NCBI RefSeq assembly: GCF_009711975.1
Contig: NZ_VIKW01000016.1
Location: 1-64,000, forward strand
DNA from: Anabaena sp. UHCC 0204
GTDB taxonomy: Bacteria > Cyanobacteriota > Cyanobacteriia > Cyanobacteriales > Nostocaceae
Reading direction: 5' to 3'
Length of the DNA stretch: 64,000 nucleotides
In this document: piece after piece, positions 54,065-63,214 of the stretch
Layout: each line of letters opens with the position of its first letter
Position numbering within the stretch: position 1 is the stretch's first letter
The notes under the pieces: generated by a model
The model's database searches: none
Told to the model about the DNA's origin: nothing
Seen by the model: the letters and a program-made list of their open reading frames with translations, nothing else
Position numbers and translations under genes: made by a program

Positions 54065-55168
54065 ATGAACACCAATATAGATAATTTTAACTCGGTTCGT
54101 AAGCCAAAAATTTTCAATCAGTCAGACAGTTTTATTGAAGGTTGGTATTGGGTATTACCTTCTCAATCTTTGCTAATAGGTGAGGTTAAAGCTGTCACAA
54201 TTTTTGGCAAGGATTTAGTTGTATATCGTGGTAAAGATAGACGTGCTATTATCTTAGATGCTTACTGTCCTCACATGGGAACAAGTTTAGCAGAAGGTAA
54301 TGTTGAGGGTAATGAATTACGCTGTGTTTTGCATCGCTGGAAATTTGATGCAGAAGGCATTTGTGTTGATGTTCCTGATTTAGATGAACCTGTAGCCCTG
54401 AAAGCAAAAACTTGGCCAACAGCAGAACAATATGGGATGATTTGGATTTGGACAGGGGAAACTCCTCAACAACCTTTACCTTTTGTTTTAGATTGGGAAA
54501 ATCAAGAGTTTGATGTTTCTCTAGGTTCTCAATTTAGTATTAATTGTCATCCCCATCTGTTGCTTCTTCATGGTGTTGATATGCAACAAATTAATCTAGT
54601 TCATAAATTACCATTAAAGATGGTATTGGAGAAACAAGAACTAAATCAAAATGCGATTATTTTCAGCAGTATTACAAATATTAATGGTAAATCATTTTGG
54701 TTGAATCTCTACCGTTGGTTTTTTAATAATTCTCTTAATTACAGTGTTTGTTATTGGTATGGAACAACCTGTATAGTTTCCTTTAGTAATGAGTCTACCC
54801 ATCTACATTTGATGTTTACAACTCGGATGTTACCAGGGGGAAAAACAGAAGGACAAACTTTATTAATGTCCAAAAAACGTAAAGGTATTTTAGGAAAGTT
54901 GATTAATAAATTAATGCTGAGGGTAGGGAAAAAAATTAGCGATCGCCTACTCAAAACCAATGATAGAATTTTACAAACTATGCAGTTCGATTTAAAAACA
55001 CCTATAAAAGCTGATTTGTCAATTATGCAATTTATTAACCATTTAGAACGACAAAAACCCCTAACGTGGGAAACTTGGTTATTAGTGAGATCAAGAGAAC
55101 GGGAGGAAGAAGTACGTGAAGAGCGGGAAAAACGCGAAAAATGGCGCGATGAGTTAGTTAATGACTAA
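54065..55168 (+). CDS. Rieske-type oxygenase
   Basis: The 367-residue protein has a Rieske [2Fe-2S] site made by CPHMGTSL and CVLHRWKF (about residues 70-92). The C-terminal half resembles aromatic-ring-hydroxylating oxygenases, but the mononuclear iron ligands are not obvious. The C-terminus ends in a charged Arg/Glu coil. It could act in chlorophyll catabolism (PaO-like) or in carotenoid or sterol oxidation. Substrate unknown. Confidence 0.75.
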   Translation: MNTNIDNFNSVRKPKIFNQSDSFIEGWYWVLPSQSLLIGEVKAVTIFGKDLVVYRGKDRRAIILDAYCPHMGTSLAEGNVEGNELRCVLHRWKFDAEGICVDVPDLDEPVALKAKTWPTAEQYGMIWIWTGETPQQPLPFVLDWENQEFDVSLGSQFSINCHPHLLLLHGVDMQQINLVHKLPLKMVLEKQELNQNAIIFSSITNINGKSFWLNLYRWFFNNSLNYSVCYWYGTTCIVSFSNESTHLHLMFTTRMLPGGKTEGQTLLMSKKRKGILGKLINKLMLRVGKKISDRLLKTNDRILQTMQFDLKTPIKADLSIMQFINHLERQKPLTWETWLLVRSREREEEVREEREKREKWRDELVND

Positions 55169-55192
55169 AAAATCTATATTTTGACAATAAAA

Positions 55193-55215
55193 ATGAAGTG
55201 GACTCGCCACTTCAT
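55193..55215. terminator. Perfect 9-base-pair hairpin after the Rieske gene
   Basis: ATGAAGTGG pairs with CCACTTCAT over ACTCG, 24 bases past the stop codon. No T tract follows. Confidence 0.5.
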
Positions 55216-55391
55216 CAATTCCCAGGTAGAACCTATAAATGAGTATAACCACTATAAATTTTGAAAATCGTATAAATACATACCAATTTAGATAACTAAA
55301 CGATATTCTAGAAAATGTGAAGATATATTAACAGACGACTGACTGGGCGCAGGCCCTGCGCCCCTACGACTCCTTCTGCAAATCATCAAAT

Positions 55392-56273
55392 ATGCTAGAA
55401 ACACAAGAAACAAATAAAGAACCATTATGGCTGGCAATTATCCGGCTATTGCGGTGGAATAAACCTGAAGGTAGGTTAATTCTCATGATTCCTGCATTAT
55501 GGGCTGTATTCCTAGCGGCTGCGGGGAAACCACCACTACCCCTCGTGGGAGTGATTGTGTTCGGTAGTATCGCCACCAGTGCGGCTGGGTGTGTAGTTAA
55601 TGACTTATGGGATCGAGATATTGATCCTCAAGTAGAGAGAACCCGCGATCGCCCCCTGGCCTCTCGCGCCCTTTCTGTGCAAGTTGGTATTATTGTCGGT
55701 TTAATTTCCCTAGCCTGTGCCGCCGTTATCGCCTTTTATCTTAACCCTTTAAGCTTCTGGTTATCCGTGGCCGCAGTCCCCGTCATTGTCCTTTATCCCG
55801 GTGCAAAACGAGTATTTCCAATTCCCCAATTGGTACTTTCTATTGCTTGGGGTTTCGCGGTTTTAATTAGTTGGAGTGCAGTTACAGCCAACATTACAGC
55901 ACCAACTTGGTTACTTTGGGGAAGCACGATCCTCTGGACATTAGGATTTGATACTATTTATGCCATGAGCGATCGCCAAGATGATCAACGAATTGGTATT
56001 AATTCTAGCGCCTTATTTTTTGGTAAATATGCCCCTACAGCCATTGGTATTTTCTTGATTGGCACTATTCTCCTCTTAGCTGGATTAGGTTTCTTAATTA
56101 ACTTACATACGGCTTTTTGGATCACTTTAATTATGGCTACCATCGCCTGGATCTGGCAAATTATTCGCTTACAACAGCCAGAAATACCTAACCCTGCGTA
56201 TGCAGAAATGTTTCGTCAAAATGTCTGGATTGGTTTTTTAATCTTGCTAGGAATGATTGTTGGTTCTTTTTAA
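55392..56273 (+). CDS. 4-hydroxybenzoate-type prenyltransferase (UbiA family)
   Basis: The 293-residue membrane protein has the two Asp-rich motifs VVNDLWDRDIDPQVERT and YAMSDRQDDQRIGIN. These bind the prenyl diphosphate through Mg. In cyanobacteria the UbiA homologue makes the first membrane intermediate of plastoquinone. About eight helices are visible. The start ATG 55392 is supported by the spacing; no operon partner is nearby. Confidence 0.87.
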   Translation: MLETQETNKEPLWLAIIRLLRWNKPEGRLILMIPALWAVFLAAAGKPPLPLVGVIVFGSIATSAAGCVVNDLWDRDIDPQVERTRDRPLASRALSVQVGIIVGLISLACAAVIAFYLNPLSFWLSVAAVPVIVLYPGAKRVFPIPQLVLSIAWGFAVLISWSAVTANITAPTWLLWGSTILWTLGFDTIYAMSDRQDDQRIGINSSALFFGKYAPTAIGIFLIGTILLLAGLGFLINLHTAFWITLIMATIAWIWQIIRLQQPEIPNPAYAEMFRQNVWIGFLILLGMIVGSF

Positions 56274-56301
56274 TTTTGTAGTTAATTTAACTATTTATAG
56301 G

Positions 56302-56420
56302 ACTAATAAATAGGTTGGTGTTAAAAATTGTCGTTGGGGCAAGGGAACAGGAAGAGAGTTTTGGGAAATTTTACTTTTCCTCACACATTTTGGTGATCTC
56401 ACGTTCACCTACTTAAGAAT
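56302..56420. repeat. MITE-like element, second copy
   Basis: The element starts AATAAATAGGTTGGTG and ends CGTTCACCTACTTAAG. The core AAAAATTGTCGTTGGGGCAA is identical to that of the 17685-17830 copy, but only one GGGAACA heptamer is present. No ORF. Confidence 0.7.
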
Positions 56421-56492
56421 AGATTCAAAATTATCAGGACAATTGTTTTAGTGGTTGGGATATTAATCTACAAGCTAGATCCAACCAATCCA

Positions 56493-57071
56493 ATGAAACA
56501 ATCTATTTTTGTTAAAGTCGCTACAATAATTTTACTGTCCTTTGGTAGTTTGAGTCTAGTTATGGGCAGTTTTTTGATTACTAAAGCCAATAGTAATACT
56601 AAAAAATTACAAATAATTACTGATACATCGCGCTATCAAGAAATTCGTCATCAAAAATGGTCAGATATTCAGCAAATTCAACATTTTCCCTCAGAAATTC
56701 CGGCTGATTCCCAAGTTTTACAAATGGCTTATTCCCCTGGATTAACTCCAGGAAGTAGTTCTTGGCAAATTCGGCTGAAACAATCACAAACAAATATTAA
56801 AAAATTACTTACACAATACCAAAAAATCTCTCAGCATCAATACTGGGGCGGTAATACAAATAATCATATTAATCAACCAAACGGTGTACCAACAACCTTT
56901 TTTTATACTAGCGATTCTCAGATGGAAACCTTTCCCAGTACCTATCAAATATTGGTATTAAAAGCAGAAGATAAAAGTCAACCTGGCAGTAAATGGAATC
57001 ATGGTAAAAGCTCTGGAGTAGCCATTGATGTTACATCTTCAGAAATTATCTATTGGGCTGAAAAATGGTAA
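56493..57071 (+). CDS. Hypothetical exported protein
   Basis: The 192-residue protein starts MKQSIFVKVATIILLSFGSL, with one membrane helix near residues 8-28. The rest is soluble and Gln-rich (YQEIRHQKWSDIQQIQHFP). I recognise no family. It may be anchored and extracytoplasmic. The gene lies just after the MITE-like element and has no close partner. Confidence 0.5.
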   Translation: MKQSIFVKVATIILLSFGSLSLVMGSFLITKANSNTKKLQIITDTSRYQEIRHQKWSDIQQIQHFPSEIPADSQVLQMAYSPGLTPGSSSWQIRLKQSQTNIKKLLTQYQKISQHQYWGGNTNNHINQPNGVPTTFFYTSDSQMETFPSTYQILVLKAEDKSQPGSKWNHGKSSGVAIDVTSSEIIYWAEKW

Positions 57072-57117
57072 CAGTATTTCCAGATTTAAGACTATTCTTA
57101 TCTCCTGCTAATTCTGT

Positions 57118-57215
57118 TTCGGTAACGCCTACTCCATGCGTCGCTACGCAAGCTATGGGTACGCTACGCGAATGTTTGTATAGTAGCGTTCGCGGAGCGT
57201 GCCGGAGGCATCTTT
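57118..57215. repeat. GCGTAGCG/GCGTTCGCGGAGCG repeat cluster
   Basis: Fragments such as GCGTCGCTACGC, GGTACGCTACGCG and GTAGCGTTCGCGGAGCGTG are typical cyanobacterial palindromic repeats. They lie downstream of the hypothetical gene. A plus-strand frame through them (57065-57274) is spurious. Confidence 0.7.
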
Positions 57216-57277
57216 CTAATCGCCATAAACTTTTAAAACATCCTCTTAGAGGGGCGGGGAATTATGCGATTTAATTG

Positions 57278-58570
57278 TCAATTAGGGCTGACTGTGAGTT
57301 TGGCTAATACCTTTTCTATAGCTTGCAAGGCTTGATTTATTTCTATTTCGGAAACAATCAAAGGTGGTACAAAACGGACGACTTTTGGACCTGCGGGGAC
57401 GAGTAATAAACCCTCTTCCATGGCGGCTTTCACAACTTCAGCCGCAGTTAAAGGAATATCGGCTTTGAGTTCCATGCCGTTGATTAAACCCCAACCGCGG
57501 ACTTCCAAGATATGCTGGGGATATTTAAGAGCGATCGCTCTTAATCCTTCTCGCAAATGTGCGCCTTGTTCTTCCACATTCTGCAAAATATTCTCTTTTT
57601 CCAAAGTCTCACAAACACTTAGCGCCACACCGCAGACAAAGGGATTACCGCCAAATGTGCTTGCGTGTTCTCCTGGTTGGAAAATATCACAGAACTTTTT
57701 ACTCATCATTGCCCCAATGGGAATACCACCACCCAAGCCTTTAGCACTGGTGAAAATGTCTGGTTCTACACCCAGATGTTCATAACCCCATAATTTACCA
57801 CTGCGTCCCATTCCCACTTGCACTTCGTCAAAAATCAACAAAATGCCGGTTTCGTCGCAAATCTCGCGTAACCGCTGGAAGTAGGCAACATCCCCAGGAC
57901 GAACTCCACCTTCCCCTTGCAATGGTTCAATTAAAATAGCTGCTACACGATAATTACCTTCATCCAATTCAGTCACAGCGGCTTCCACTGCTCGAATATC
58001 GTTGTAATTTACATAATGGAAACCAGGCACTAAAGGATCAAAGTGTTTTTGATACTTTGGTTGTCCAGTAGCGGTAACGGTTGCTAAAGTCCGTCCATGA
58101 AAACTGGCATGGGCAGTTAAAATTATGGGGTGGGCAATTTCTAAAACTGTATGAGCATATTTCCGCGCTAGTTTAATAGCTGCTTCGTTGGCTTCAGCGC
58201 CAGAGTTGCAGAAAAATACCCGTTCTGCACAGGAATGATCAACAATCCATTTCGCTAATTCACCCTGTTCAGGAATATAGTACAAATTAGAAACATGATG
58301 CAATTTCTGGATTTGGCGTGTCACAGCCTCTACCATTGCTGGGTGGGCGTGTCCTAGAGTACAAGTTGCAATACCAGCAACAAAATCTAGATATTCCTTG
58401 CCTTGGGTATCCCAAACACGACAACCAGCACCCCTTTCTAAGGCCAAGGGAAAGCGTCCATAAGTGGACATCACAACTTGGTTGAAACTATCTGTATCAA
58501 AGGGTGTGGATGACATAAAACCTGACTCTTGAGGGATCGTGGCTTGTTCAACTAGACTTGGGAATTTCAC
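57278..58570 (-). CDS. argD: Acetylornithine aminotransferase ArgD
   Basis: The 430-residue class III aminotransferase has the PLP lysine in TSAKGLGGGIPIGAMM, the FDEVQVGMGRSGKLWGYEH region and CNSGAEANEAAIKLARKY. It transfers amino groups in arginine and lysine biosynthesis. The start is GTG 58570, supported by a strong AGGAGGT ribosome site seven bases upstream; the ATG at the MSSTPF position would trim 18 residues. Confidence 0.92.
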   Translation of the reverse strand: MKFPSLVEQATIPQESGFMSSTPFDTDSFNQVVMSTYGRFPLALERGAGCRVWDTQGKEYLDFVAGIATCTLGHAHPAMVEAVTRQIQKLHHVSNLYYIPEQGELAKWIVDHSCAERVFFCNSGAEANEAAIKLARKYAHTVLEIAHPIILTAHASFHGRTLATVTATGQPKYQKHFDPLVPGFHYVNYNDIRAVEAAVTELDEGNYRVAAILIEPLQGEGGVRPGDVAYFQRLREICDETGILLIFDEVQVGMGRSGKLWGYEHLGVEPDIFTSAKGLGGGIPIGAMMSKKFCDIFQPGEHASTFGGNPFVCGVALSVCETLEKENILQNVEEQGAHLREGLRAIALKYPQHILEVRGWGLINGMELKADIPLTAAEVVKAAMEEGLLLVPAGPKVVRFVPPLIVSEIEINQALQAIEKVLAKLTVSPN

Positions 58571-58701
58571 TACCGCACCTCCTGAAAATCCTTTATCGTA
58601 ATACTTTACTAGGTTCTCGGAAATCTTTCAAAATTTATTTTTATTGAGGAGTGAAATGGACAGACAAAGAAGCTTTTTAATTTTTAAGTTCTAATTTTGG
58701 A

Positions 58702-59772
58702 TTGCCTGTGTATTCTACCCTTGAGCAAAAATATCAACGTATTCAAAAGGAATTAATGGCTGGGGCCTTTGCCCTGGGCTGTATTTTTTTAATTGGCATT
58801 TTATGGTATTGCCTGGTTGAGGGCTGGACATGGGAAGATGCAGCTTACATGACTGTGATTACTTTAGCAACTGTCGGTTATGGCGAAACTCACCCATTGG
58901 GTAGTCGGGGACGGTTGTTTACCATTGCCTTAATTTTAATGGGTGTGGTGAATCTTGGGTATATTGTCAATAGATTTTCAGGTGCAATTATTGAAGGCTA
59001 TTTTCTGGAAGGAATTCAACTCCGACAACAAAGGCGTTTGATGGAATCATTATCAGAACATTATATTATTTGTGGATTTAGCCGCACTGGACGACAAATT
59101 GCCAAGGAATTTCTGGCTGAAGGTGTTACTTTTGTGGTGATTGATGCGGAACTTGAATCTGTACAAAAAGCCCAAGAACTTGGTTACAGTGTTTGTCAAG
59201 GTGATGCGACGCTAGATGAGATTTTGTTGAAGGTGGGTATTACTAAGGCAATTTGTATTGTGGCGGCTTTACCTTCAGATGCAGAAAATTTATATACTGT
59301 TTTATCGGCAAAAACTCTGAATCCAGGAATTAGAGCGATCGCTCGTGCTAGTACGGAAGAAGCGGTACAAAAATTACAGCGTGGCGGCGCAGATGCCGTA
59401 ATTTCACCCTACATTACTGGGGGTAAACGCATGGCAGCAGCAGCCCTCAGACCGCAAATTCTAGACTTTGTGGATGGGATTCTCTCTGGTGCAGACCGCC
59501 AATTATACATGGAAGAATTTTTACTAGATCCGACCAGGTGTCCCTTTGTTGGTCAAACTTTACAAAAAGCCAAATTGCGATCGCAATCAGGGGCTTTAGT
59601 TCTCGCTATTCGTCGGATTGATGGTACTCTCATTGGTGGACCAACTGGAGATACGATTTTAATGACGGGAGATACCTTAATTTGTATGGGTACAGCGGAA
59701 CAATTACGGGGTTTAAATCAAATTCTTGGTCCTATTAATTCTATACCTTTAAAACGTCCGAGAAATAGCTAA
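58702..59772 (+). CDS. Potassium channel with TrkA-N domain
   Basis: The 356-residue protein has an N-terminal membrane pair around the selectivity filter TLATVGYGETHP (K+ channel GYG). A cytoplasmic RCK/TrkA-N domain follows (YIICGFSRTGRQIAKEF) with a TrkA-C-type tail (LVLAIRRIDGTLIGGPTGD). It should form a ligand-gated potassium channel. The start is TTG 58702 or GTG 58708; neither has a clear ribosome site. Confidence 0.85.
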   Translation: MPVYSTLEQKYQRIQKELMAGAFALGCIFLIGILWYCLVEGWTWEDAAYMTVITLATVGYGETHPLGSRGRLFTIALILMGVVNLGYIVNRFSGAIIEGYFLEGIQLRQQRRLMESLSEHYIICGFSRTGRQIAKEFLAEGVTFVVIDAELESVQKAQELGYSVCQGDATLDEILLKVGITKAICIVAALPSDAENLYTVLSAKTLNPGIRAIARASTEEAVQKLQRGGADAVISPYITGGKRMAAAALRPQILDFVDGILSGADRQLYMEEFLLDPTRCPFVGQTLQKAKLRSQSGALVLAIRRIDGTLIGGPTGDTILMTGDTLICMGTAEQLRGLNQILGPINSIPLKRPRNS

Positions 59773-59789
59773 TCTACTGAAAACGATGA

Positions 59790-59824
59790 TTAGGGTGCAT
59801 TACGAAATTACTAACACACCCTAA
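59790..59824. terminator. Hairpin between convergent genes
   Basis: TTAGGGTG pairs with CACCCTAA over about 19 bases, in the gap between the channel gene and the PEP-CTERM gene. It is followed by A residues on the plus side, so it reads as T residues for the minus gene. Confidence 0.45.
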
Positions 59825-59854
59825 AAAATTGGATAATTTACTTTTTATACATCT

Positions 59855-60472
59855 CTAGGAAGCTGCTTTAACTAACACATTAAACTTGCGTTTGTTCTTC
59901 AAAGTAAATGCGGCCATCCCCAAACCAAATAAACCTAATGTGGCACTAGGTTCAGGTACGTGTTTTGTAACTACAGTAAAATTATTAAAGTGTGCCGTAC
60001 CACCCCCTATAAGCTGATGAGTAACGCTATAAGCACCTGTATCTATAAAGTTAGTCAGGTCAAAATCGGCAATTGTACCAGTAGACTCGCTTAGTAAATC
60101 AATTACAGTAGTCGTAGTTAGTCCTGTCTTGATGTTGTTTAGCAACAAGCTAAGAGTACCTCCTCCAAAAAAAGCGTAGTTAAAGTGGAGGATTGTCTGT
60201 TTCTTTTTGATAATATCGAACACAGGAGAAAGACCAGAAGTGGCAGATGCATTTCCCTCTAGAGAAATCATATCAGATGTAAAAAAGGGAGTTGCAGATG
60301 ATGTTGGGACAATTTGAGCGTTTCCTGCCAGGGTGAAACTTTCTAAGGACAAAGGTATAGTCAGATTAGCAGCTTGTGAAGCATTAGCACCACCAAGAAT
60401 TGATAAACCAAATGTAGTACCGATAATAGCCGCTGTTAAAGTTGTACTCTTAATAGATTGAAGATTAAACAT
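59855..60472 (-). CDS. PEP-CTERM sorting-domain protein
   Basis: The 205-residue protein has an N-terminal signal (TTFGLSILGGANASQAA). The C-terminal VPEPSATLGLFGLGM followed by a hydrophobic helix and KNKRKF forms the PEP-CTERM exosortase signal. The body is beta-rich with repeated Thr/Ser. Such proteins are exported and anchored to the envelope or extracellular matrix, with the exosortase encoded elsewhere. Confidence 0.85.
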   Translation of the reverse strand: MFNLQSIKSTTLTAAIIGTTFGLSILGGANASQAANLTIPLSLESFTLAGNAQIVPTSSATPFFTSDMISLEGNASATSGLSPVFDIIKKKQTILHFNYAFFGGGTLSLLLNNIKTGLTTTTVIDLLSESTGTIADFDLTNFIDTGAYSVTHQLIGGGTAHFNNFTVVTKHVPEPSATLGLFGLGMAAFTLKNKRKFNVLVKAAS

Positions 60473-60771
60473 TGACTAGCTCCTCTGAAATACTAAATTA
60501 GAAAGAATTGGATAAAAAGTAGGTTGTTCTACTTTTCTAGGACTTACGCACTGTACAAATTCACCATGATGTGAATGAACGAAAATCAGTCGTTTCATGT
60601 ACTTATAATACACAGATAAAGAGGAATTACTATCTATCAAAAGGTAGATATTAAAACAATAAAATACTCAGTCTATAACTAAAACGTCCGAGAAATAGTT
60701 AAAAATAGAATTGTTTTGCCAGTTAGAAGATGGTAAAATTACCGCAGCTTTTTTGTATAACTTGTAAAAAT
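60473..60771. other. Divergent region of the PEP-CTERM and LRR genes
   Basis: About 300 AT-rich bases contain the promoters for both. A GAAAATCAGTCGTTTCATG segment is seen, but no repeat or ORF of note. Confidence 0.35.
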
Positions 60772-61602
60772 ATGAAACTAACTTTAGTAACGACCACTAT
60801 TTTTACCTTGACTTTAGGATTGTACACCCCAACAGTCACTGCTGAACCTACAAAAACACCCAAAACTTTCACACAATGGTGTCAGCAAAAAGCCAGTTTA
60901 CCTAAAGAAACAAGACACATAGTGGAAGTATTATTAAAAGTTGCCGAAACACAAAATTGTAGTCAAGCTAATCAAACGCTGACTAATTTAACCTTGCTTA
61001 ATCTTAGGGAAAATCAAATCAGTGATATCAAACCTTTGTCCAATCTGACTAATTTGAATACTCTTATCCTTGATCAAAATCAAATCAGTGATATCAAGCC
61101 TTTGTCTAATCTGACTAATTTGAATGCTCTTAATATTAAGGAAAATCAGATCAGCGATCTTAAACCTTTATCCAATCTGACTAATTTAAATGCTCTTAGT
61201 CTTGAAGAAAATCAAATCAGCGATATTAAACCTTTGTTCAATCTGACTAATTTAACTTATCTTTATCTTGATAAAAATCAAATCAGAATCAGCGATATTA
61301 AATCTTTGTCCAATCTGACAAATTTGACTATTCTTAGCCTTGATAATAATAAAATCAGCGATATTAAACCTTTGTCCAATCTGACTAGTTTGACTGTTCT
61401 TAGCCTTGGGGAAAATCAAATTAGCAATCTTAAACCTTTGTCCAATCTGACTAATTTGACTACTCTTAGCCTTAGAGAAAATCAAATCAGCGATCTTAAA
61501 CCTTTGTCCAATTTGATTAATTTGACTGTTCTTTACCTTGGGGAAAATCCACTTATCTCTAAAAAATGTCCCGTCCAACCAGAGTCTATTTGTCATTTTT
61601 AG
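60772..61602 (+). CDS. Secreted leucine-rich-repeat protein
   Basis: The 276-residue protein has a signal (MKLTLVTTTIFTLTLGLYT), a Cys-containing N-cap (FTQWCQQKASLPK) and about nine 22-residue repeats of the internalin-type LRR (consensus LTNLTxLxLxENQISDIKPL). The C-terminus has a pair of Cys (KKCPVQPESICHF) that may close the solenoid. One repeat carries a two-residue insertion (NQIRISDIK). The protein probably binds other proteins or cell-surface partners. Confidence 0.88.
   Translation: MKLTLVTTTIFTLTLGLYTPTVTAEPTKTPKTFTQWCQQKASLPKETRHIVEVLLKVAETQNCSQANQTLTNLTLLNLRENQISDIKPLSNLTNLNTLILDQNQISDIKPLSNLTNLNALNIKENQISDLKPLSNLTNLNALSLEENQISDIKPLFNLTNLTYLYLDKNQIRISDIKSLSNLTNLTILSLDNNKISDIKPLSNLTSLTVLSLGENQISNLKPLSNLTNLTTLSLRENQISDLKPLSNLINLTVLYLGENPLISKKCPVQPESICHF
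60998..61560 (+). repeat. 66-base tandem repeats encoding the LRRs
   Basis: The DNA itself is strongly repetitive, with units containing TTTGTCCAATCTGACTAATT and AAAATCAAATCAGCGATAT. The repeats differ little at silent positions, suggesting recent expansion or gene conversion. An extra six bases near 61280 gives the odd repeat. Confidence 0.8.
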
Positions 61603-61643
61603 CGAATATTACCAGGCTAAAAGTGTAAATTTCAGTAAAAATG

Positions 61644-62327
61644 CTATTCCACTAAACCATGCTTGATGGCAAACCTGACTAACTCTGCACGGTTGCTAGT
61701 TCCAGTTTTTCTCAATAAGCTGCTTACATATTTTTCCACTGTCCTGGGACTCAAGTGTAAATGATTACCAATTTCTGCATTGGAAAAACCATGAGTTAAT
61801 AACTCTAAAACTTCCTGTTCTCTTGCAGTTAGCGGTATCAGTATTTGAGAGTTTTGCACCTGAGTAGATATGGAAATATTACCGTTCTCTTCTTTTGTAT
61901 ATGTGGAAACACTGGTTTCTTCCTGATGAGAAAAGCGATATTCTGATTGGATAATTTGCGATCGCTCTAATAGATTACGAATAGCAGCGGCTATCTCCTC
62001 TAATTCAAATGGCTTAGGCAAGTACAAATCACAACCAGACTGATACCCCAAAATTCGTTCTTGGGTTTTGGTTCTCGCTGTTAACAAAATCACAGGCAAT
62101 AACCGAAACGCCGATTGCTGACGCACCCGACGCACCAATTCATAGCCATTCATCCGAGGCATCATAATATCAGTCACCATCAAATCAGGACGGCACTTTT
62201 CCACCATAGCCAAAGCATCTACACCGTCATCAGCCGTAATTACATTGTAACCAGACAAATCAAGATAATCGCTAATGGATAGGCGTGTACCTAAGTCGTC
62301 ATCTGCTATGAGAATAGTCAAGGGCAT
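61644..62327 (-). CDS. NarL/LuxR-type response regulator
   Basis: This protein of about 227 residues has an N-terminal receiver (ILIADDDLGTRLSISDYL, LMVTDIMMPRMNGYELV with the phospho-Asp, LLTARTK and KPF) and a C-terminal LuxR HTH (LTAREQEVLELLTHGFSNAE). No histidine kinase is adjacent, so it is an orphan. I chose ATG 62327 because the receiver begins immediately after; an upstream ATG at 62399 adds an unlikely N-terminus. Confidence 0.85.
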   Translation of the reverse strand: MPLTILIADDDLGTRLSISDYLDLSGYNVITADDGVDALAMVEKCRPDLMVTDIMMPRMNGYELVRRVRQQSAFRLLPVILLTARTKTQERILGYQSGCDLYLPKPFELEEIAAAIRNLLERSQIIQSEYRFSHQEETSVSTYTKEENGNISISTQVQNSQILIPLTAREQEVLELLTHGFSNAEIGNHLHLSPRTVEKYVSSLLRKTGTSNRAELVRFAIKHGLVE

Positions 62328-62459
62328 GGATAATACACCCCTATAATTTTTTTGATTGAGTAATGTGCTGTTATGGGCAATATCAATAGACACAGGCAAA
62401 AATAGTAATCCTATGTTTCATACTATGACAGGATTACCTACTAAATAACGAGAGGAGCA

Positions 62460-62549
62460 ATGATTTATAAAGAAAATCTTAAATCTTTAGAAAATGTTAA
62501 CAAAACTTTACACAATTTGCAGTCAAAGCTCAGTAGTAGCCAGTCATAA
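62460..62549 (+). CDS. Candidate 29-residue peptide gene
   Basis: GAGAGGAGCA precedes ATG 62460, and the frame ends at TAA 62547. The peptide is MIYKENLKSLENVNKTLHN followed by a Ser-rich end. The ribosome site spacing is short and the product has no recognised family, so it is tentative. Confidence 0.3.
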   Translation: MIYKENLKSLENVNKTLHNLQSKLSSSQS

Positions 62550-62673
62550 TTTTTACTAATCGCTAATTACCAATTACTAATCACCTGTTCCCCGTCCCTT
62601 TGAATTACAATTAATGAAAAAGCTAGTCTAAATAAATTTTTAGGCATATTTATTAAAACTAAGAAGATTTTCA

Positions 62674-63144
62674 ATGAGTGATAAACAGAGTGAAGGTTAC
62701 AAAGTTATTTGTGATAATAGACAAGCCCGGTTTTTGTATGAAATCATAGAAACCTATGAAGCTGGAGTTCAGTTGACAGGAACTGAGGTGAAATCAATTC
62801 GTGCAGGTAAAGCCAATCTCCAAGATGGTTATGCCTTGCTTCGTGACGGTGAAGCATGGTTAATCAACGTGCATATTTCGCCTTATACCTCCAGTGGTGC
62901 GTATTTTAATCATGAACCGAGACGAACACGCAAGTTATTGCTTCACAAACAAGAACTCCGGAAACTCATTGGTAGGGTACAACAGGAGGGTTTAACTCTA
63001 GTCCCCTTAAAAATGTATCTCAAACGGGGTTGGGTGAAAATAGTTATTGCCCTTGGTAAAGGTAAAAAGTTACACGACAAACGAGAAAGTCTCAAACGTC
63101 GTGATGATCAACGAGATATGCAAAGGGCAATGAAGAGATATTAG
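62674..63144 (+). CDS. smpB: SsrA-binding protein SmpB
   Basis: The 156-residue protein matches SmpB: GYKVICDNRQARFLYEI, GTEVKSIRAGKANLQDGYA, the basic C-terminus (KGKKLHDKRESLKRRDDQRD). It binds tmRNA to rescue stalled ribosomes. The convergent proS gene lies 70 bases away. Confidence 0.95.
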   Translation: MSDKQSEGYKVICDNRQARFLYEIIETYEAGVQLTGTEVKSIRAGKANLQDGYALLRDGEAWLINVHISPYTSSGAYFNHEPRRTRKLLLHKQELRKLIGRVQQEGLTLVPLKMYLKRGWVKIVIALGKGKKLHDKRESLKRRDDQRDMQRAMKRY

Positions 63145-63178
63145 CTTAAACAGTAGAAGCCTCTCACATACTTGATCA

Positions 63179-63199
63179 GGGTAGGTCTATTACCTACCC
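63179..63199. terminator. Bidirectional hairpin between smpB and proS
   Basis: GGGTAGGT pairs with ACCTACCC over CTATT, between convergent stop codons. The T/A runs nearby are weak. Confidence 0.5.
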
Positions 63200-63214
63200 C
63201 AAAATAGTTTAATT

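Noticed and set aside
57065-57274. Plus-strand frame after the hypothetical exported protein
   Set aside because: It runs through GCGTAGCG-type repeats and has no ribosome site.
60998-61560. 66-base repeats as a possible CRISPR array
   Set aside because: They are in frame and encode a clear leucine-rich repeat with a signal peptide.
61252-61596. Antisense frame across the LRR gene
   Set aside because: It is a shadow of the repetitive LRR sequence.
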